This document shows, one piece after another, positions 39,380 through 47,229 of a stretch of DNA of 47,229 nt; positions within the stretch are counted from its first letter, which is position 1; each line of letters opens with the position of its first letter. Origin of the DNA: CAZONU01 sp965370045 (lineage in GTDB: Bacteria; Planctomycetota; SZUA-567; JAKLDR01); the NCBI GenBank assembly GCA_965370045.1, contig CBDUSI010000019.1, positions 1-47,229 on the forward strand, in the 5' to 3' direction. The notes beneath the pieces are model-generated. The model was not told where the DNA came from. It worked only from the letters and a program-made list of their open reading frames with translations, and ran no database searches. A program made the translations under genes and the position numbers.

Positions 39380-40954
39380 TTGCACGGACTTTCGAGAGCC
39401 TTTGCCCTCTTGACCCTGGCCTCGGCGCTGCTGGCCGGCGCGGTTGCCGTTGCCGTGGCCGGTGAGGCCTCCAGCGAGAGCGCTCCGCCGGCCTCCGGGG
39501 GGGGCGGCGGCGGGCGCGCGCGGGCCAAGCCCGGTCCAGGCCCGGTGTTCGTGTTGCGCCTGGCCGACGATGAGGGCGACGGGGCCATCAGCTCCTGGAA
39601 CCTGGCCTACATGAAGCGCTGCCTGGAGCGCGCCAGGCGCGAGCAGGCTTCGCTGTTCCTCGTTGAGATCACCACCGACGGCGGTCGGGTGGACATAACC
39701 GAGCAGATGAGCATCCTGCTCACCGACTTCAAGGCCGCGCGCACGGCCATATTCATTAAGGAGAAGGCCTTCTCCGCCGGCGCGCTGGTGGCCCTGTCCT
39801 GTGACGACATCTACATCAAGCCGGGCAGCACCATTGGCTCGGCGCTGCCCATCTACGTTTCCAAGGACGGCGTGAAAGTCGCCGAGAAGATGGTTCGGGC
39901 ACTCACCGTCTTCTTTCGGGAAGTCGCCAAGAAGAAGGGGCATCCCCAGGCCCTGGCCGCCGCCATGGTCGACCCCGACATAGAGGTGCTCGAGGTCAGC
40001 GACGGCAAGAAGACCTGGCTGGTCACCCGCGAGGGCTTCGAGAAGCTGGTCAAGAAGACCGGCGACCGGCGCCTGGTCGAGACCGTCAGATCCCCGGTGA
40101 TCAAGAAGGGCAAGATATTGGACTTCGGCGCGGAGGAGTGCCTGACTTACGGCCTGGCCGTGGCCGCCCCGGTCGACCGCAAGGCGCTGCTCCAGCACGC
40201 GGGGCTTGCCGACCGCCAGGTGATCGAGCTGCTTCCCACTTGGGCCAACCGGCTGGCCCGCTTCTGTTCCAGCGGGGTGATCGTCGCCGTGTTGATCCTC
40301 ATCGCCGCCATGGCGCTTTACACCGAGATGCATAAGCCCACCGGGATCGGCGCGGCGGTGTTCATGGCCGCGCTGGCGACATTCTTCTGGGCCAACTACC
40401 TGGCGGGTTCGGCCGGGCCGGTGAGCATCGTGATTTTCCTCATCGGGCTGGCGCTGGTACTGGTCGAGATATTCTTCATTCCCGGCTTCACCGTCGCGGG
40501 GATCTCCGGAATTGTCCTGATGCTGGTGGGCATGGCCGCCGCGCGGATACCTCCGGGCTTCTTCACTCCCGCCAAGGGCATTGATTTTCCCAGCCTGCGC
40601 TGGACGGACCTCGCTCTGGGGGTCTTCCCGGTGATAATGGGCGTGGGGGCCAGCGCGGTGGGCGTCCTGGTGATGATGCGCTTCCTGCCCGAACTGCCGA
40701 TCTTCAAGCGGCTGGTGCTCAAGGCCGACATGGGCGGGGCGGTGGTCACCGCCGCGCAGGCCGCCGGCGCCGAGAGCGTCGAGTCCCTGGTGGGCCTGAG
40801 CGGCGTGGCCGCCACCAAGCTGCGCCCGGGCGGGTCGGCGCGCTTCGGCGAGAGGCTGCTGGACGTGGTCTCCGACGGGGAGTTCCTGGAGGCGGGCGCG
40901 CCGGTGAAGATCGTCTCGGCCAGCGGCAACCGGGTAGTGGTCAGGAGGGCCTGA
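39380..40954 (+). CDS. NfeD-type membrane serine protease (ClpP-class, long form)
   Basis: 524 residues from the TTG at 39380 (GAGGAG 6 bases upstream). Order of parts: signal peptide (1-27), a Gly/Pro-rich linker, a ClpP-like protease domain (about 55-280), four or more transmembrane helices (about 295-425), and a C-terminal OB-fold NfeD domain (about 450-524). The protease domain has TTDGG, then F-S-A-G-A with the candidate nucleophile Ser132, then YIKPGSTIGSALPI. Long-form NfeD proteins are paired with stomatin/flotillin proteins and are thought to act in membrane protein quality control; here a short NfeD and FloA follow directly. A catalytic lysine was not assigned with certainty. Confidence 0.88.
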   Translation: MHGLSRAFALLTLASALLAGAVAVAVAGEASSESAPPASGGGGGGRARAKPGPGPVFVLRLADDEGDGAISSWNLAYMKRCLERARREQASLFLVEITTDGGRVDITEQMSILLTDFKAARTAIFIKEKAFSAGALVALSCDDIYIKPGSTIGSALPIYVSKDGVKVAEKMVRALTVFFREVAKKKGHPQALAAAMVDPDIEVLEVSDGKKTWLVTREGFEKLVKKTGDRRLVETVRSPVIKKGKILDFGAEECLTYGLAVAAPVDRKALLQHAGLADRQVIELLPTWANRLARFCSSGVIVAVLILIAAMALYTEMHKPTGIGAAVFMAALATFFWANYLAGSAGPVSIVIFLIGLALVLVEIFFIPGFTVAGISGIVLMLVGMAAARIPPGFFTPAKGIDFPSLRWTDLALGVFPVIMGVGASAVGVLVMMRFLPELPIFKRLVLKADMGGAVVTAAQAAGAESVESLVGLSGVAATKLRPGGSARFGERLLDVVSDGEFLEAGAPVKIVSASGNRVVVRRA

Positions 40955-40957
40955 AGC

Positions 40958-41431
40958 GTGACTCCCCTGGGTTGGGCCATTGCGCTCTTGATTGCGGCGA
41001 TGCTGCTGTGCTTCCTGGAAATATTTATCCCTTCCCTGGGGGCCATAACCCTCATCGCCGTGTGCTGCGCGGCGGGCAGCTGCTACGCCGCCTTTCAGGA
41101 GGGCGGCGCGGTTGGCGCCGGATTCATCGCCCTGAACGTGGTGGGCATGACCGGGGCCTTCGTCGCGGCCTTCAAGGTGCTGCCCCACAGTCCGCTGGCG
41201 CACAAGAAGACCGGCATGGAGGAGAGCACCTACCAGCCGGTGGAATCGCTGGAGGGCCTGGAGGGCGCGGGCGGGGTGGCCTTCACCGACTTGCGCCCGG
41301 GGGGCACCGCGCTGATAAACGACCGCAAGGTTGACGTGGTCGCCAAGGGCGGCTACATTGATCAAGGCACCAAGGTCAAGGTGCTTGAGATAGAAGGCAC
41401 CAAGGTGGTTGTGGGCAGGGAAACCGTTTAG
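40958..41431 (+). CDS. Short NfeD-family membrane protein
   Basis: 157 residues from a GTG, three bases after the previous stop, with AGGAGGG in the end of that gene. Two or three transmembrane helices (about 5-70) are followed by an OB-fold NfeD domain (about 85-157: GGVAFTDLRPGGTALINDRKVDVVAKGGYIDQGTKVKVLEIEG). It lacks the protease domain. It very probably partners FloA, as the short NfeD does in Bacillus. Confidence 0.88.
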   Translation: MTPLGWAIALLIAAMLLCFLEIFIPSLGAITLIAVCCAAGSCYAAFQEGGAVGAGFIALNVVGMTGAFVAAFKVLPHSPLAHKKTGMEESTYQPVESLEGLEGAGGVAFTDLRPGGTALINDRKVDVVAKGGYIDQGTKVKVLEIEGTKVVVGRETV

Positions 41432-41470
41432 CCAACGCACGCCGAAAGGCAGGTTGGAAAGGAGCTTCAG

Positions 41471-42574
41471 GTGACACTACTCAGCGCTAGTTGCAGATTG
41501 GCCCAGGCCCTCTGGGCCGCCGCGCCCAAGGGCGTTCCCCGGTCGGTCCCGATTCAAGAGGCCGGGGGGTGGACCAACTGGCACACCTTCGGGCTGGTCT
41601 TCTTTGTGGTCTTCGGCCTGGTGTGTCTGGGCGTCCTGCTGAAGTACGGCATGCTCTACATCCAGGCGTCGATCAGCGGCGCGCACGTCAGCATCTTCTC
41701 CCTCGTGGGGATGAGCCTCCGCCGGGTGCCGCCCGCGCTGATCGTCCAGCACCGCATCGCCGCGGTGAAGGCCGGCATCGAGTCCGTCGATACCGATGGC
41801 CTGGAGGCCCACTACATGGCCGGCGGGCGGGTGCCCAACGTGGTCCGCGCGCTTATCGCGGCCGCCAAGGCCAACATCGAGCTGGACTTCAATCGGGCCT
41901 GCGCCATCGACCTGGCCGGCCGCGACGTGGTCGACGCAGTGCGCACCTCGGTGCACCCCAAGGTCATCGACTGCCCCGACCCGGCCAAGAGCCGCGGGAC
42001 CATTGACGCGGTGGCCAAGGACGGCGTGCAGTTGAAGGCCAAGGCCCGGGTGACCGTGCGCACCTGCCTCGACCGGCTGATCGGCGGCGCCACTGAAGAA
42101 ACCATCATCGCCCGGGTGGGCGAGGGCATCGTCACCACCATCGGCTCGGCGACCACCCACAAGGACGTGCTGGAGAACCCGGACATCATCTCCAAGATGG
42201 TCATGAGCAAGGGCCTGGACTCGGGCACGGCCTTCGAACTCCTCTCGGTGGACATCGCCGACGTGGACGTGGGCGAGAACATCGGCGCCACTCTGCAAAT
42301 AGCCCAGGCCGAGGCCGACAAGCAGATCGCCCAGGCCCAGGCCGAGAAGCGCCGCGCGCTGGCCGTCGCCCAGGAGCAGGAGATGGCCGCCGAGGTCCGC
42401 AAGAACCGCGCCCTGGTGGTCCTGGCCGAGGCCGAGATACCCAAGGCCTTCGCCGCCGCGCTGCGCGAGGGCAAGCTGGGGGTCATGGACTACTACCGCA
42501 TGCAGAACATCGAGGCCGATACCAACATGCGCGACACAATCGGCGGCGGGCAGGAGCCCAAGAAGGGCGTGTAA
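41471..42574 (+). CDS. floA: Flotillin-like protein FloA
   Basis: 367 residues from a GTG (AAGGAG at 41459-41464, 6 bases upstream). FloA forms membrane assemblies that organise lipid domains. One transmembrane or hairpin segment (about 38-62) is followed by the SPFH/PHB domain (about 75-270), with family landmarks AHYMAGGRVPNVVRALIAAAKANI, GIVTTIGSATTHKDVLENPD and LLSVDIADVDVGENIGA. An Ala/Gln/Glu-rich coiled coil follows (about 275-320), and the C-terminus has LREGKLGVMDYYRMQNIEADT..R. The N-terminus is about 20 residues longer than usual. Confidence 0.94.
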   Translation: MTLLSASCRLAQALWAAAPKGVPRSVPIQEAGGWTNWHTFGLVFFVVFGLVCLGVLLKYGMLYIQASISGAHVSIFSLVGMSLRRVPPALIVQHRIAAVKAGIESVDTDGLEAHYMAGGRVPNVVRALIAAAKANIELDFNRACAIDLAGRDVVDAVRTSVHPKVIDCPDPAKSRGTIDAVAKDGVQLKAKARVTVRTCLDRLIGGATEETIIARVGEGIVTTIGSATTHKDVLENPDIISKMVMSKGLDSGTAFELLSVDIADVDVGENIGATLQIAQAEADKQIAQAQAEKRRALAVAQEQEMAAEVRKNRALVVLAEAEIPKAFAAALREGKLGVMDYYRMQNIEADTNMRDTIGGGQEPKKGV

Positions 42575-42610
42575 CCGCCAAGCGGGTCCGCGCGCGGAAG
42601 GACGACAGGA

Positions 42611-43288
42611 ATGCCCGACAAAGGGACGGATTACGGCGACCTGGCCTACATCGTCATCCTCGTCGTTTTTGTTATCGGCGGCGCGGTGCTCAAGTGGATA
42701 GGCAAGTTGTTGAGCGGCAAGGGGAAGACCGAGCGCCGGGAGCCGCAGGCCCGCGGCCCGGCCACCGGGGATGGCGGATCCGGACCCGAGCAGGCCCTGG
42801 AGCAGTTGTTCCAGAAGGCCAAGAGGAAGAGCTCTGAGCCGGCCGACATCCAGCCCGTTCCTGAAGTGCGCCGTCCCAGCGCCGCGGAGTCGCTGAACGA
42901 CTTCTTCGACCAGGTGCAGGGCAAACGGCCATCACCGGCGCCTCCCGTGGCCCAGGCGATTCCGGTCGCCCGGTCGCTCCCCGCCGCCAGGAAGGCGACT
43001 GCGGCAAGGCGGCCCCAGCCGCGGCATCCGGCCGTCACGGTGGCCGAGCCGGTGGACCCCTACAGCAGTGAGGCGCTGGCCAGTGCCAAGGCGACCATTG
43101 CCCGGGGGAAGAAGCCCGGCCGGCGCAAGGCGCGCGCGGTCCAGCAGCCCGCGCCCGCGCTGGGGCTTTCCGGCGCGCTGGCCGGTCCGCTCCGGCGGCA
43201 GGACCTGATCCGCGCGGTAGTCTACTCCGAGATACTGGGACGTCCCCGAGCGGTCACCCCCTACATGGGGCCGCCCGCGGCGGAGTGA
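42611..43288 (+). CDS. One-TM protein of unknown function linked to FloA
   Basis: 225 residues. One transmembrane helix near the N-terminus (about 10-30), a Pro/Ala/Arg-rich disordered middle, and a short C-terminal block (LRRQDLIRAVVYSEILGRPRAVTPY) that looks like the only ordered part. I recall similar R-x-A-x-x-x-S-E-I-L-G-x-P tails in unnamed planctomycete proteins, but cannot verify it here. Gap to floA is 36 bases with a GGAAGGA ribosome site, so co-transcription is likely. Confidence 0.7.
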   Translation: MPDKGTDYGDLAYIVILVVFVIGGAVLKWIGKLLSGKGKTERREPQARGPATGDGGSGPEQALEQLFQKAKRKSSEPADIQPVPEVRRPSAAESLNDFFDQVQGKRPSPAPPVAQAIPVARSLPAARKATAARRPQPRHPAVTVAEPVDPYSSEALASAKATIARGKKPGRRKARAVQQPAPALGLSGALAGPLRRQDLIRAVVYSEILGRPRAVTPYMGPPAAE

Positions 43289-43349
43289 GCGACGGCCTGC
43301 GGACGTACCCGGCATTGAGGCATCACCTGCCGCCGGTCGAGGGTTACTC

Positions 43350-43946
43350 TTGACGCCTCCCGCCCACTTTCTGGCCGCCTGGCTGGCGGCCAACTGCGGC
43401 GGCGCCAACCGCCGGGACCGGGCGATCATTACCGCCGCCGGCATCCTGCCCGACCTCGACGGCGTCGGCTATCCCATTGACTGGCTGGCTGAGAGACTGG
43501 GCTACGCCACGCACATCTACGACTATCATCATATCTTTTGCCACAACATCGGCTTTGCGCTGTTGACGGGTATTGCCGCCTTCCTGGCCGCGACCAAGAG
43601 ATGGAGAACCGCGCTGCTGGCGCTCGGAGGGTTCCATCTGCACCTCCTGATGGACCTGGCCGGCTCGCGCGGACCCCAGGGCGATCAGTGGGAGATTCCC
43701 TACCTCTTGCCCTTCTCCCGGGTCTGGAATCTCGCTGTTTCCTGGCAGTGGCCGCTGGACTCCTGGCAGAATAAGATCATCGGCGTCGCGCTGCTTCTCG
43801 CGGTGGTCGCCCTGGCGTGGGCCCGAGGCTTCTCGCCCTTTGAAATCTTCTCTGGGCGCATGGACGGCGCATTCGTGGGCATGCTTCGGCGATGGATCCC
43901 CCGGAAGGCGCAGGAACGTCCGGAAAGCACGGATTCTGAGTCGTAA
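43350..43946 (+). CDS. YdjM-like inner-membrane metal-dependent hydrolase
   Basis: 198 residues from a TTG at 43350, with GAGGG (43339-43343) 6 bases upstream. The family is integral membrane and presumed metal dependent; its substrate is unknown. Seen: a PPAHFLAAWLAA start, GILPDLDG, a histidine cluster HIYDYHHIFCHN at about 55-66, and HLHLLMDLAGS near 96, spaced as in YdjM-type proteins. Four or more hydrophobic helices follow the hydrolase core. It probably ends the nfeD-floA transcript; no clear terminator follows. Confidence 0.75.
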   Translation: MTPPAHFLAAWLAANCGGANRRDRAIITAAGILPDLDGVGYPIDWLAERLGYATHIYDYHHIFCHNIGFALLTGIAAFLAATKRWRTALLALGGFHLHLLMDLAGSRGPQGDQWEIPYLLPFSRVWNLAVSWQWPLDSWQNKIIGVALLLAVVALAWARGFSPFEIFSGRMDGAFVGMLRRWIPRKAQERPESTDSES

Positions 43947-44143
43947 TAGCGGAGATTACGACGGCTCGTGGAGCCCCAAGTGCCACTACGGCAGTAGGTT
44001 CGGCGGATAGGTGTACAACACGGCCCGGGGGGGCGCTGAGTCTGGATGTTTGCCGCCGTTACCTGCTGCTCTACGCCAAGTAAGACCTCATCCTTCGCGA
44101 GGCGCCAAACCGTCACCAACGGCCGGATTCCGGCGGCTGGCGG

Positions 44144-44172
44144 TTAACTTTGCGCCGGTTCGGCGGTTTAAT
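44144..44172 (+). promoter_or_regulatory. Possible sigma-70 promoter of the PEGA gene (near-leaderless)
   Basis: TTAACT (44144-44149), 17-base spacer, TTTAAT (44167-44172). Transcription would begin near 44177-44180, within a few bases of the GTG at 44180 and ATG at 44183, which have no ribosome site. The rest of the 236-base gap from 43947 shows nothing I can name. Confidence 0.45.
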
Positions 44173-44182
44173 TACCACTGTG

Positions 44183-45715
44183 ATGGCCTCTGACAACACC
44201 CCCCAGAACTCCCGGTGGATCTTCGTCTGGACAGTGGGAATCAGCCTTTTCCTGGCCGCCGGCCTGGCCGCGGGGGCTGGTTGGCTGCGCCTTGAGCGCG
44301 GCCGGCCCGCCGGCACGCGGGGAGCGGCGGCTCCACTCCGCCGCGTCGTGCGCCTGGAGGTGGTCAGCAGCCCCCCGGGCTGCGGGGTGCGTCTGGACGG
44401 CCGCTACGTGGGCATCGCGCCGGTGAGCGTGGAGGACGTGTCGCCCGGCGATCACTTCGTCGAGGTGCGCCGCGACGGCTATCGCGCCCGGACGGTGCGG
44501 GTGGCGGTCGACGGCTCCGCGGCGGTCAAGCCGGTTAGCGTGGCCCTCGCCGCCCTGAAGCTCGGTCGCATCGACCTGTCCAGCAATCCGCCCGGCGCCA
44601 CGGTGGCGCTCGACGGCGAGGACCGCGGCAACACCCCGATGGTCCTGGAGGGAATCCATCCCGGCGTGCACCGCGTGGTCCTGCGCCGCGCGCGTTACGA
44701 GCCCTGGGTCAAGGACGTCGAGGTCCGGGGAGGCGCCACCGCGCGCCTGTCCGCGGAGATGGAGGACAGCTTCCTCAAGTTCCTCAAGGGCGCGGTGGCC
44801 TCCGAGCCCCGGAAGATGACGCACCGCGCCGAACTTTTCCATTACATGATGACCCGCAAGAATTGGAAGGCGGCCGGCGACAGCTTCTTCGATGCCCTCT
44901 CGCTGATGGCCCGCCAGGGCGTGGCCGACGCGGCCAAGGGCGGCCTGTGGTACTGGTTCGCCCGGGACGCGGCGAGCCTCAGGCAGGACAAGCGGGACGA
45001 GTTCGGGACGGTCTTCGGCGGCCGCCTGGCCGAACTGGCCTCCCAGGACGTGAATGCCGCCGCGAGGGTCCTGAAGTATCTGGGGGCCAGGGCCTCAGTG
45101 CGCTCTCGCCGGAGACGCAATCCCGAACTGCTGCGCAGGGTCTACTTCACGGCCGCGGTGCGATGCGCCGCCTACCGGCCGCTGGTCGAAGCCGCCTTGG
45201 GTCTGGCCGTCAATATCCGGTCGGCGGCAGAGGTCAAGAGGCTGCTGGCCGCCGCCGCCAAGGCCCGGCCCGGCGACGGCAAGCACACCGGATGGCTGGC
45301 GGTCAGGGTCGTCAACCTGATCAAGGCCGGGGAGGTCGGCGGCTCCTTCCGCGGGGAGGCCCTGGCGGCGGCGGCCGGCTTTGTGGAGAAGGCCCTCGCA
45401 GGGGAACGCAAGGATGCGGCGCTCAAGGCGCGGCTCAGGCGGATGCTCTCGAAGATACTGGCGCTTCAGGACAAGGCGGGCCAGGCCCTGGCCGAGCTGG
45501 ACAAGGCCATTGCGGAGCTGAAGGCCGCGGATCCCAAAGCGGCGGCCGGGCGCCTGGAAACCTGGCGCCTGGAGCGCGCCGTGCTGCTCGTCGGGCTCAA
45601 GCGCGTCGAGGAGGCCAAGCGGATCCTCAAGGCACTCGCCACCGGCGCCGCCCGGGCCGAGGTCCGCGAGCGGGCCGCCGCGCGATTGAAGGAGCTGACC
45701 CCGGTCCCCAAGTGA
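44183..45715 (+). CDS. Membrane protein with two PEGA domains and a helical repeat region
   Basis: 510 residues from the ATG at 44183. Alternatives are the GTG at 44180 and a TTG at 44150; none has a good ribosome site. A signal-anchor helix lies at about 10-33. The first PEGA domain (about 54-118) has SSPPGCGVRLDGRYVGIAPVSV and PGDHFVEVRRDGY; the second (about 127-190) has SSNPPGATVALDGEDRGNTPMVL and PGVHRVVLRRARYEPW. The rest is helical and TPR-like, ending in a stretch with QAL.ELDKAI typical of tetratricopeptides. PEGA domains are extracytoplasmic and often bind peptidoglycan or S-layer components. The specific role is unknown. Confidence 0.8.
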   Translation: MASDNTPQNSRWIFVWTVGISLFLAAGLAAGAGWLRLERGRPAGTRGAAAPLRRVVRLEVVSSPPGCGVRLDGRYVGIAPVSVEDVSPGDHFVEVRRDGYRARTVRVAVDGSAAVKPVSVALAALKLGRIDLSSNPPGATVALDGEDRGNTPMVLEGIHPGVHRVVLRRARYEPWVKDVEVRGGATARLSAEMEDSFLKFLKGAVASEPRKMTHRAELFHYMMTRKNWKAAGDSFFDALSLMARQGVADAAKGGLWYWFARDAASLRQDKRDEFGTVFGGRLAELASQDVNAAARVLKYLGARASVRSRRRRNPELLRRVYFTAAVRCAAYRPLVEAALGLAVNIRSAAEVKRLLAAAAKARPGDGKHTGWLAVRVVNLIKAGEVGGSFRGEALAAAAGFVEKALAGERKDAALKARLRRMLSKILALQDKAGQALAELDKAIAELKAADPKAAAGRLETWRLERAVLLVGLKRVEEAKRILKALATGAARAEVRERAAARLKELTPVPK

Positions 45716-45735
45716 CCGGCGGGCCTCCGTTGAGC

Positions 45736-45764
45736 TTGACTCCCCGGGGTCGCGGGCCGATACT
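45736..45764 (+). promoter_or_regulatory. Sigma-70-type promoter of the phosphatase gene
   Basis: TTGACT (45736-45741), 17-base spacer, GATACT (45759-45764); 5 of 6 and 4 of 6 consensus matches. Expected start near 45771, about 50 bases before the ATG at 45821. Confidence 0.55.
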
Positions 45765-45820
45765 TATTCTTACTCGCGCGCGCGGACCAGCAGCAGTGAA
45801 TCAGCCTATCGGAGGGGAGC

Positions 45821-47122
45821 ATGCCGGAAGGGACCGCCGGGCAGTCCGAGCTCGAGGCGCTGCGCGGGGAGAACCTCCAGTTGCGCGCCCGCCTGGCAGA
45901 CCTGGACTTCCTCGCCGGCATGGCCGAGACCCTCGAGAAGCACACTTCTGTTGACGACCTCCAGGTCGAGATCCTGAACCGGCTGGCCGACAGGCTGGGC
46001 GCCGAGATGGCCAGCCTGATGATGGTCGACGCCGGCAGCGGCGAGCTGCGCATCCGCGCGTCCCGCGGGCTCAGCGAGGAGGTCGTACGCTCGACCCGGG
46101 TCAAGCTGGGCCAGGACATCTCCGGCCGGGTGGCGGCCTCGGGCCGCGGTCTGGTGGCCGAGGACGTCGAGCAGCTCTTCGGCCGGCCCAACCGCGCGAC
46201 CTATCGCACCAGGAGCTGCCTGAGCGCGCCGCTCAAGTTCCATGGCCGGGTGCTGGGCGTGCTCAACTTCGCCGACAAGCGCGACGGGGGCTTCGACGCC
46301 GGGGACCTCGAGATGGTCGCGCGACTGGCGCGCCAGGCGGCGAGCCTGCTGGTCACGGCCATGAGCCACGGGGCCATGGTCCGGCAGGAGCGCCACGAGC
46401 GCGAGATGCAGTTCGCGCACACCTTGCAGCAGGCCTTCCTGCCCGGCCGCCCGCCCGAGGTCGCGGGCCTGCTGCTGGCCGCCCGCTACGTTCCCGCCCT
46501 GGAGGTCAGCGGCGACTTCTACGACTTCATCCCGCAAGCCGACGGGCGGCTTGGCGTCCTGGTCGGCGACGTGGCCGGCAAGGGCATACCCGCGGCGCTG
46601 TTCATGGCCCGCTTTTCCAGCGACTTTCGCAGCCTGGCCCTCAGCGGGCTTTCCCCCGCCGAGGCCATGACCCGGGCCAACGAGGCGGTCGCCGAGCGCT
46701 CGCGGCGGGGTCTCTTCGTGACCGCGGTCTACGGCATCTTCGACGGACTGAGCGGCGAGGTGCTGCTCAGCAACGCCGGCCATCCCGTTCCGCTGCTGCG
46801 CTCGGTCGAGAGCGGCGCGGTGCGGGGCATCGCCGAGGCCATCGACGTGCCCCTGGGGGTGGTGCCCGGCACCCGCTATCAGCAGGCGCGCCTGAAGCTC
46901 GCGCCCGGCGAGACGCTGTTGTTGCTGACCGACGGGGCCTTCGACGCCCGCGGTCCGGATGGCGGGCGTTACGGCATTGACCGGCTGGTCGACACCGTCG
47001 GCCGGGACTCGGCGCGCCCCCGCGAGGCGGTCGAGCGCCTGATGACCGACGTAATGAGGTTCGTCGGTCCCGAGGCGCGCAGTGATGATCTGACCATTGT
47101 GGCGGTCGGCAGGGAGGGCTGA
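45821..47122 (+). CDS. GAF domain / SpoIIE-type PP2C serine phosphatase (RsbU-like)
   Basis: 433 residues; GGAGGGGAG directly precedes the ATG. A short coiled coil (about 8-30), then a GAF sensor domain (about 30-185), then a linker helix with Q-x-x-F-L-P typical of RsbU-like enzymes, then the SpoIIE/PP2C domain (about 215-433). The metal-binding acidic motifs are intact: SGDFYDF, GDVAGKGIPAALFM near 248, TDGAFDARGP near 370, and SDDLTIVAVG at the end. These enzymes dephosphorylate anti-sigma-factor antagonists in partner-switching cascades; no kinase or STAS partner is visible in the window. Cytoplasmic, no membrane segments. Confidence 0.92.
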   Translation: MPEGTAGQSELEALRGENLQLRARLADLDFLAGMAETLEKHTSVDDLQVEILNRLADRLGAEMASLMMVDAGSGELRIRASRGLSEEVVRSTRVKLGQDISGRVAASGRGLVAEDVEQLFGRPNRATYRTRSCLSAPLKFHGRVLGVLNFADKRDGGFDAGDLEMVARLARQAASLLVTAMSHGAMVRQERHEREMQFAHTLQQAFLPGRPPEVAGLLLAARYVPALEVSGDFYDFIPQADGRLGVLVGDVAGKGIPAALFMARFSSDFRSLALSGLSPAEAMTRANEAVAERSRRGLFVTAVYGIFDGLSGEVLLSNAGHPVPLLRSVESGAVRGIAEAIDVPLGVVPGTRYQQARLKLAPGETLLLLTDGAFDARGPDGGRYGIDRLVDTVGRDSARPREAVERLMTDVMRFVGPEARSDDLTIVAVGREG

Positions 47123-47137
47123 ATCGGGCTGCCGCCC

Positions 47138-47155
47138 TAGCAGGCCGTTGAAAAA
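47138..47155 (+). mobile_element. Possible insertion-element end
   Basis: TAGCAGGCCGTTGAAAAA resembles the ends of several bacterial insertion sequences (AGCAGGCTGTTGAAAAA-type), recalled from general knowledge. It lies inside an inverted pair GCCGCCC (47131-47137)/GGGCGGC (47158-47164). The other end would be outside the window, so this cannot be confirmed here. Confidence 0.25.
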
Positions 47156-47180
47156 TGGGGCGGCCGTGATTGGAGGCAGA

Positions 47181-47229
47181 ATGGTTCAGATTCGAGGAGG
47201 GGTTCCGAAGTCGATGCCCAAGCATCGTC
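47181..47229 (+). CDS. Possible partial CDS at the window edge
   Basis: ATG at 47181 with GGAGG (47172-47176) 4 bases upstream, open to the end (16 codons, basic). Too short to identify. The motif just upstream makes a transposase or integrase conceivable; this is inference only. An alternative start is the ATG at 47214 after GAGGAGGGG. Confidence 0.3.
   Translation, partial: MVQIRGGVPKSMPKHR

Overview
The window is a GC-rich stretch, gapless in its coding, from a diderm and probably flagellated bacterium. The best fit is an uncultured planctomycete-like lineage. The evidence is a run of very large secreted beta-propeller and HEAT-repeat proteins, a degenerate methyltransferase domain fused to a PQQ-type propeller, a FloA/NfeD cluster, a PEGA protein, and flagellar P- and L-ring genes that require an outer membrane. 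Related groups such as Lentisphaerota, Kiritimatiellota or Hydrogenedentota are not excluded. No rRNA or core marker fixes the taxonomy.

Region 1 (1-26730, all +) is one polar run of ten giant genes for exported proteins, mostly overlapping or separated by fewer than 120 bases. It holds five tandem paralogues of a pectate-lyase-like (PL1-type) beta-helix fused to a calcium-binding-like linker and a long HEAT-repeat solenoid (the first is cut by the window edge). Next come a methyltransferase-like/PQQ-propeller fusion, two paralogous PQQ-type propellers, a glycoside-hydrolase-like protein and a FlgD-Ig/NHL-type propeller. The run ends at a strong bidirectional terminator (26816-26858). The junctions between paralogues are exact DNA repeats of 186 and 339 bp. 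Each spans the 3' end of one gene, the boundary and the signal peptide of the next, and a diverged copy of one junction leads into the unrelated PQQ gene.

Region 2 (26859-29256) holds a minus-strand tRNA-Arg(ACG) with its own promoter, then a divergent gene for a membrane-anchored FG-GAP/VCBS propeller protein with a near-consensus promoter.

Region 3 (29269-38981, all -) is a flagellar rod/ring/hook operon. In transcription order it reads small ORF, flgF, flgG, flgA, flgH, flgI, flgJ (rod-binding domain only), flgN, flgK, flgL, fliW, csrA. Its upstream region carries a complete sigma-54 consensus (39018-39033) and, 150-185 bp further up, two near-identical palindromic 17-mers 23 bp apart plus a third inverted copy near the promoter. 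These look like activator sites for a sigma-54 enhancer-binding protein.

Region 4 (39329-43946, +) is a membrane-quality or lipid-domain cluster: a ClpP-class NfeD protease, a short NfeD, FloA, an unknown one-TM protein and a YdjM-like membrane hydrolase.

Region 5 (43947-47229, +) holds a PEGA-domain membrane protein, a GAF-SpoIIE (RsbU-like) phosphatase and, at the very edge, a possible mobile-element boundary.
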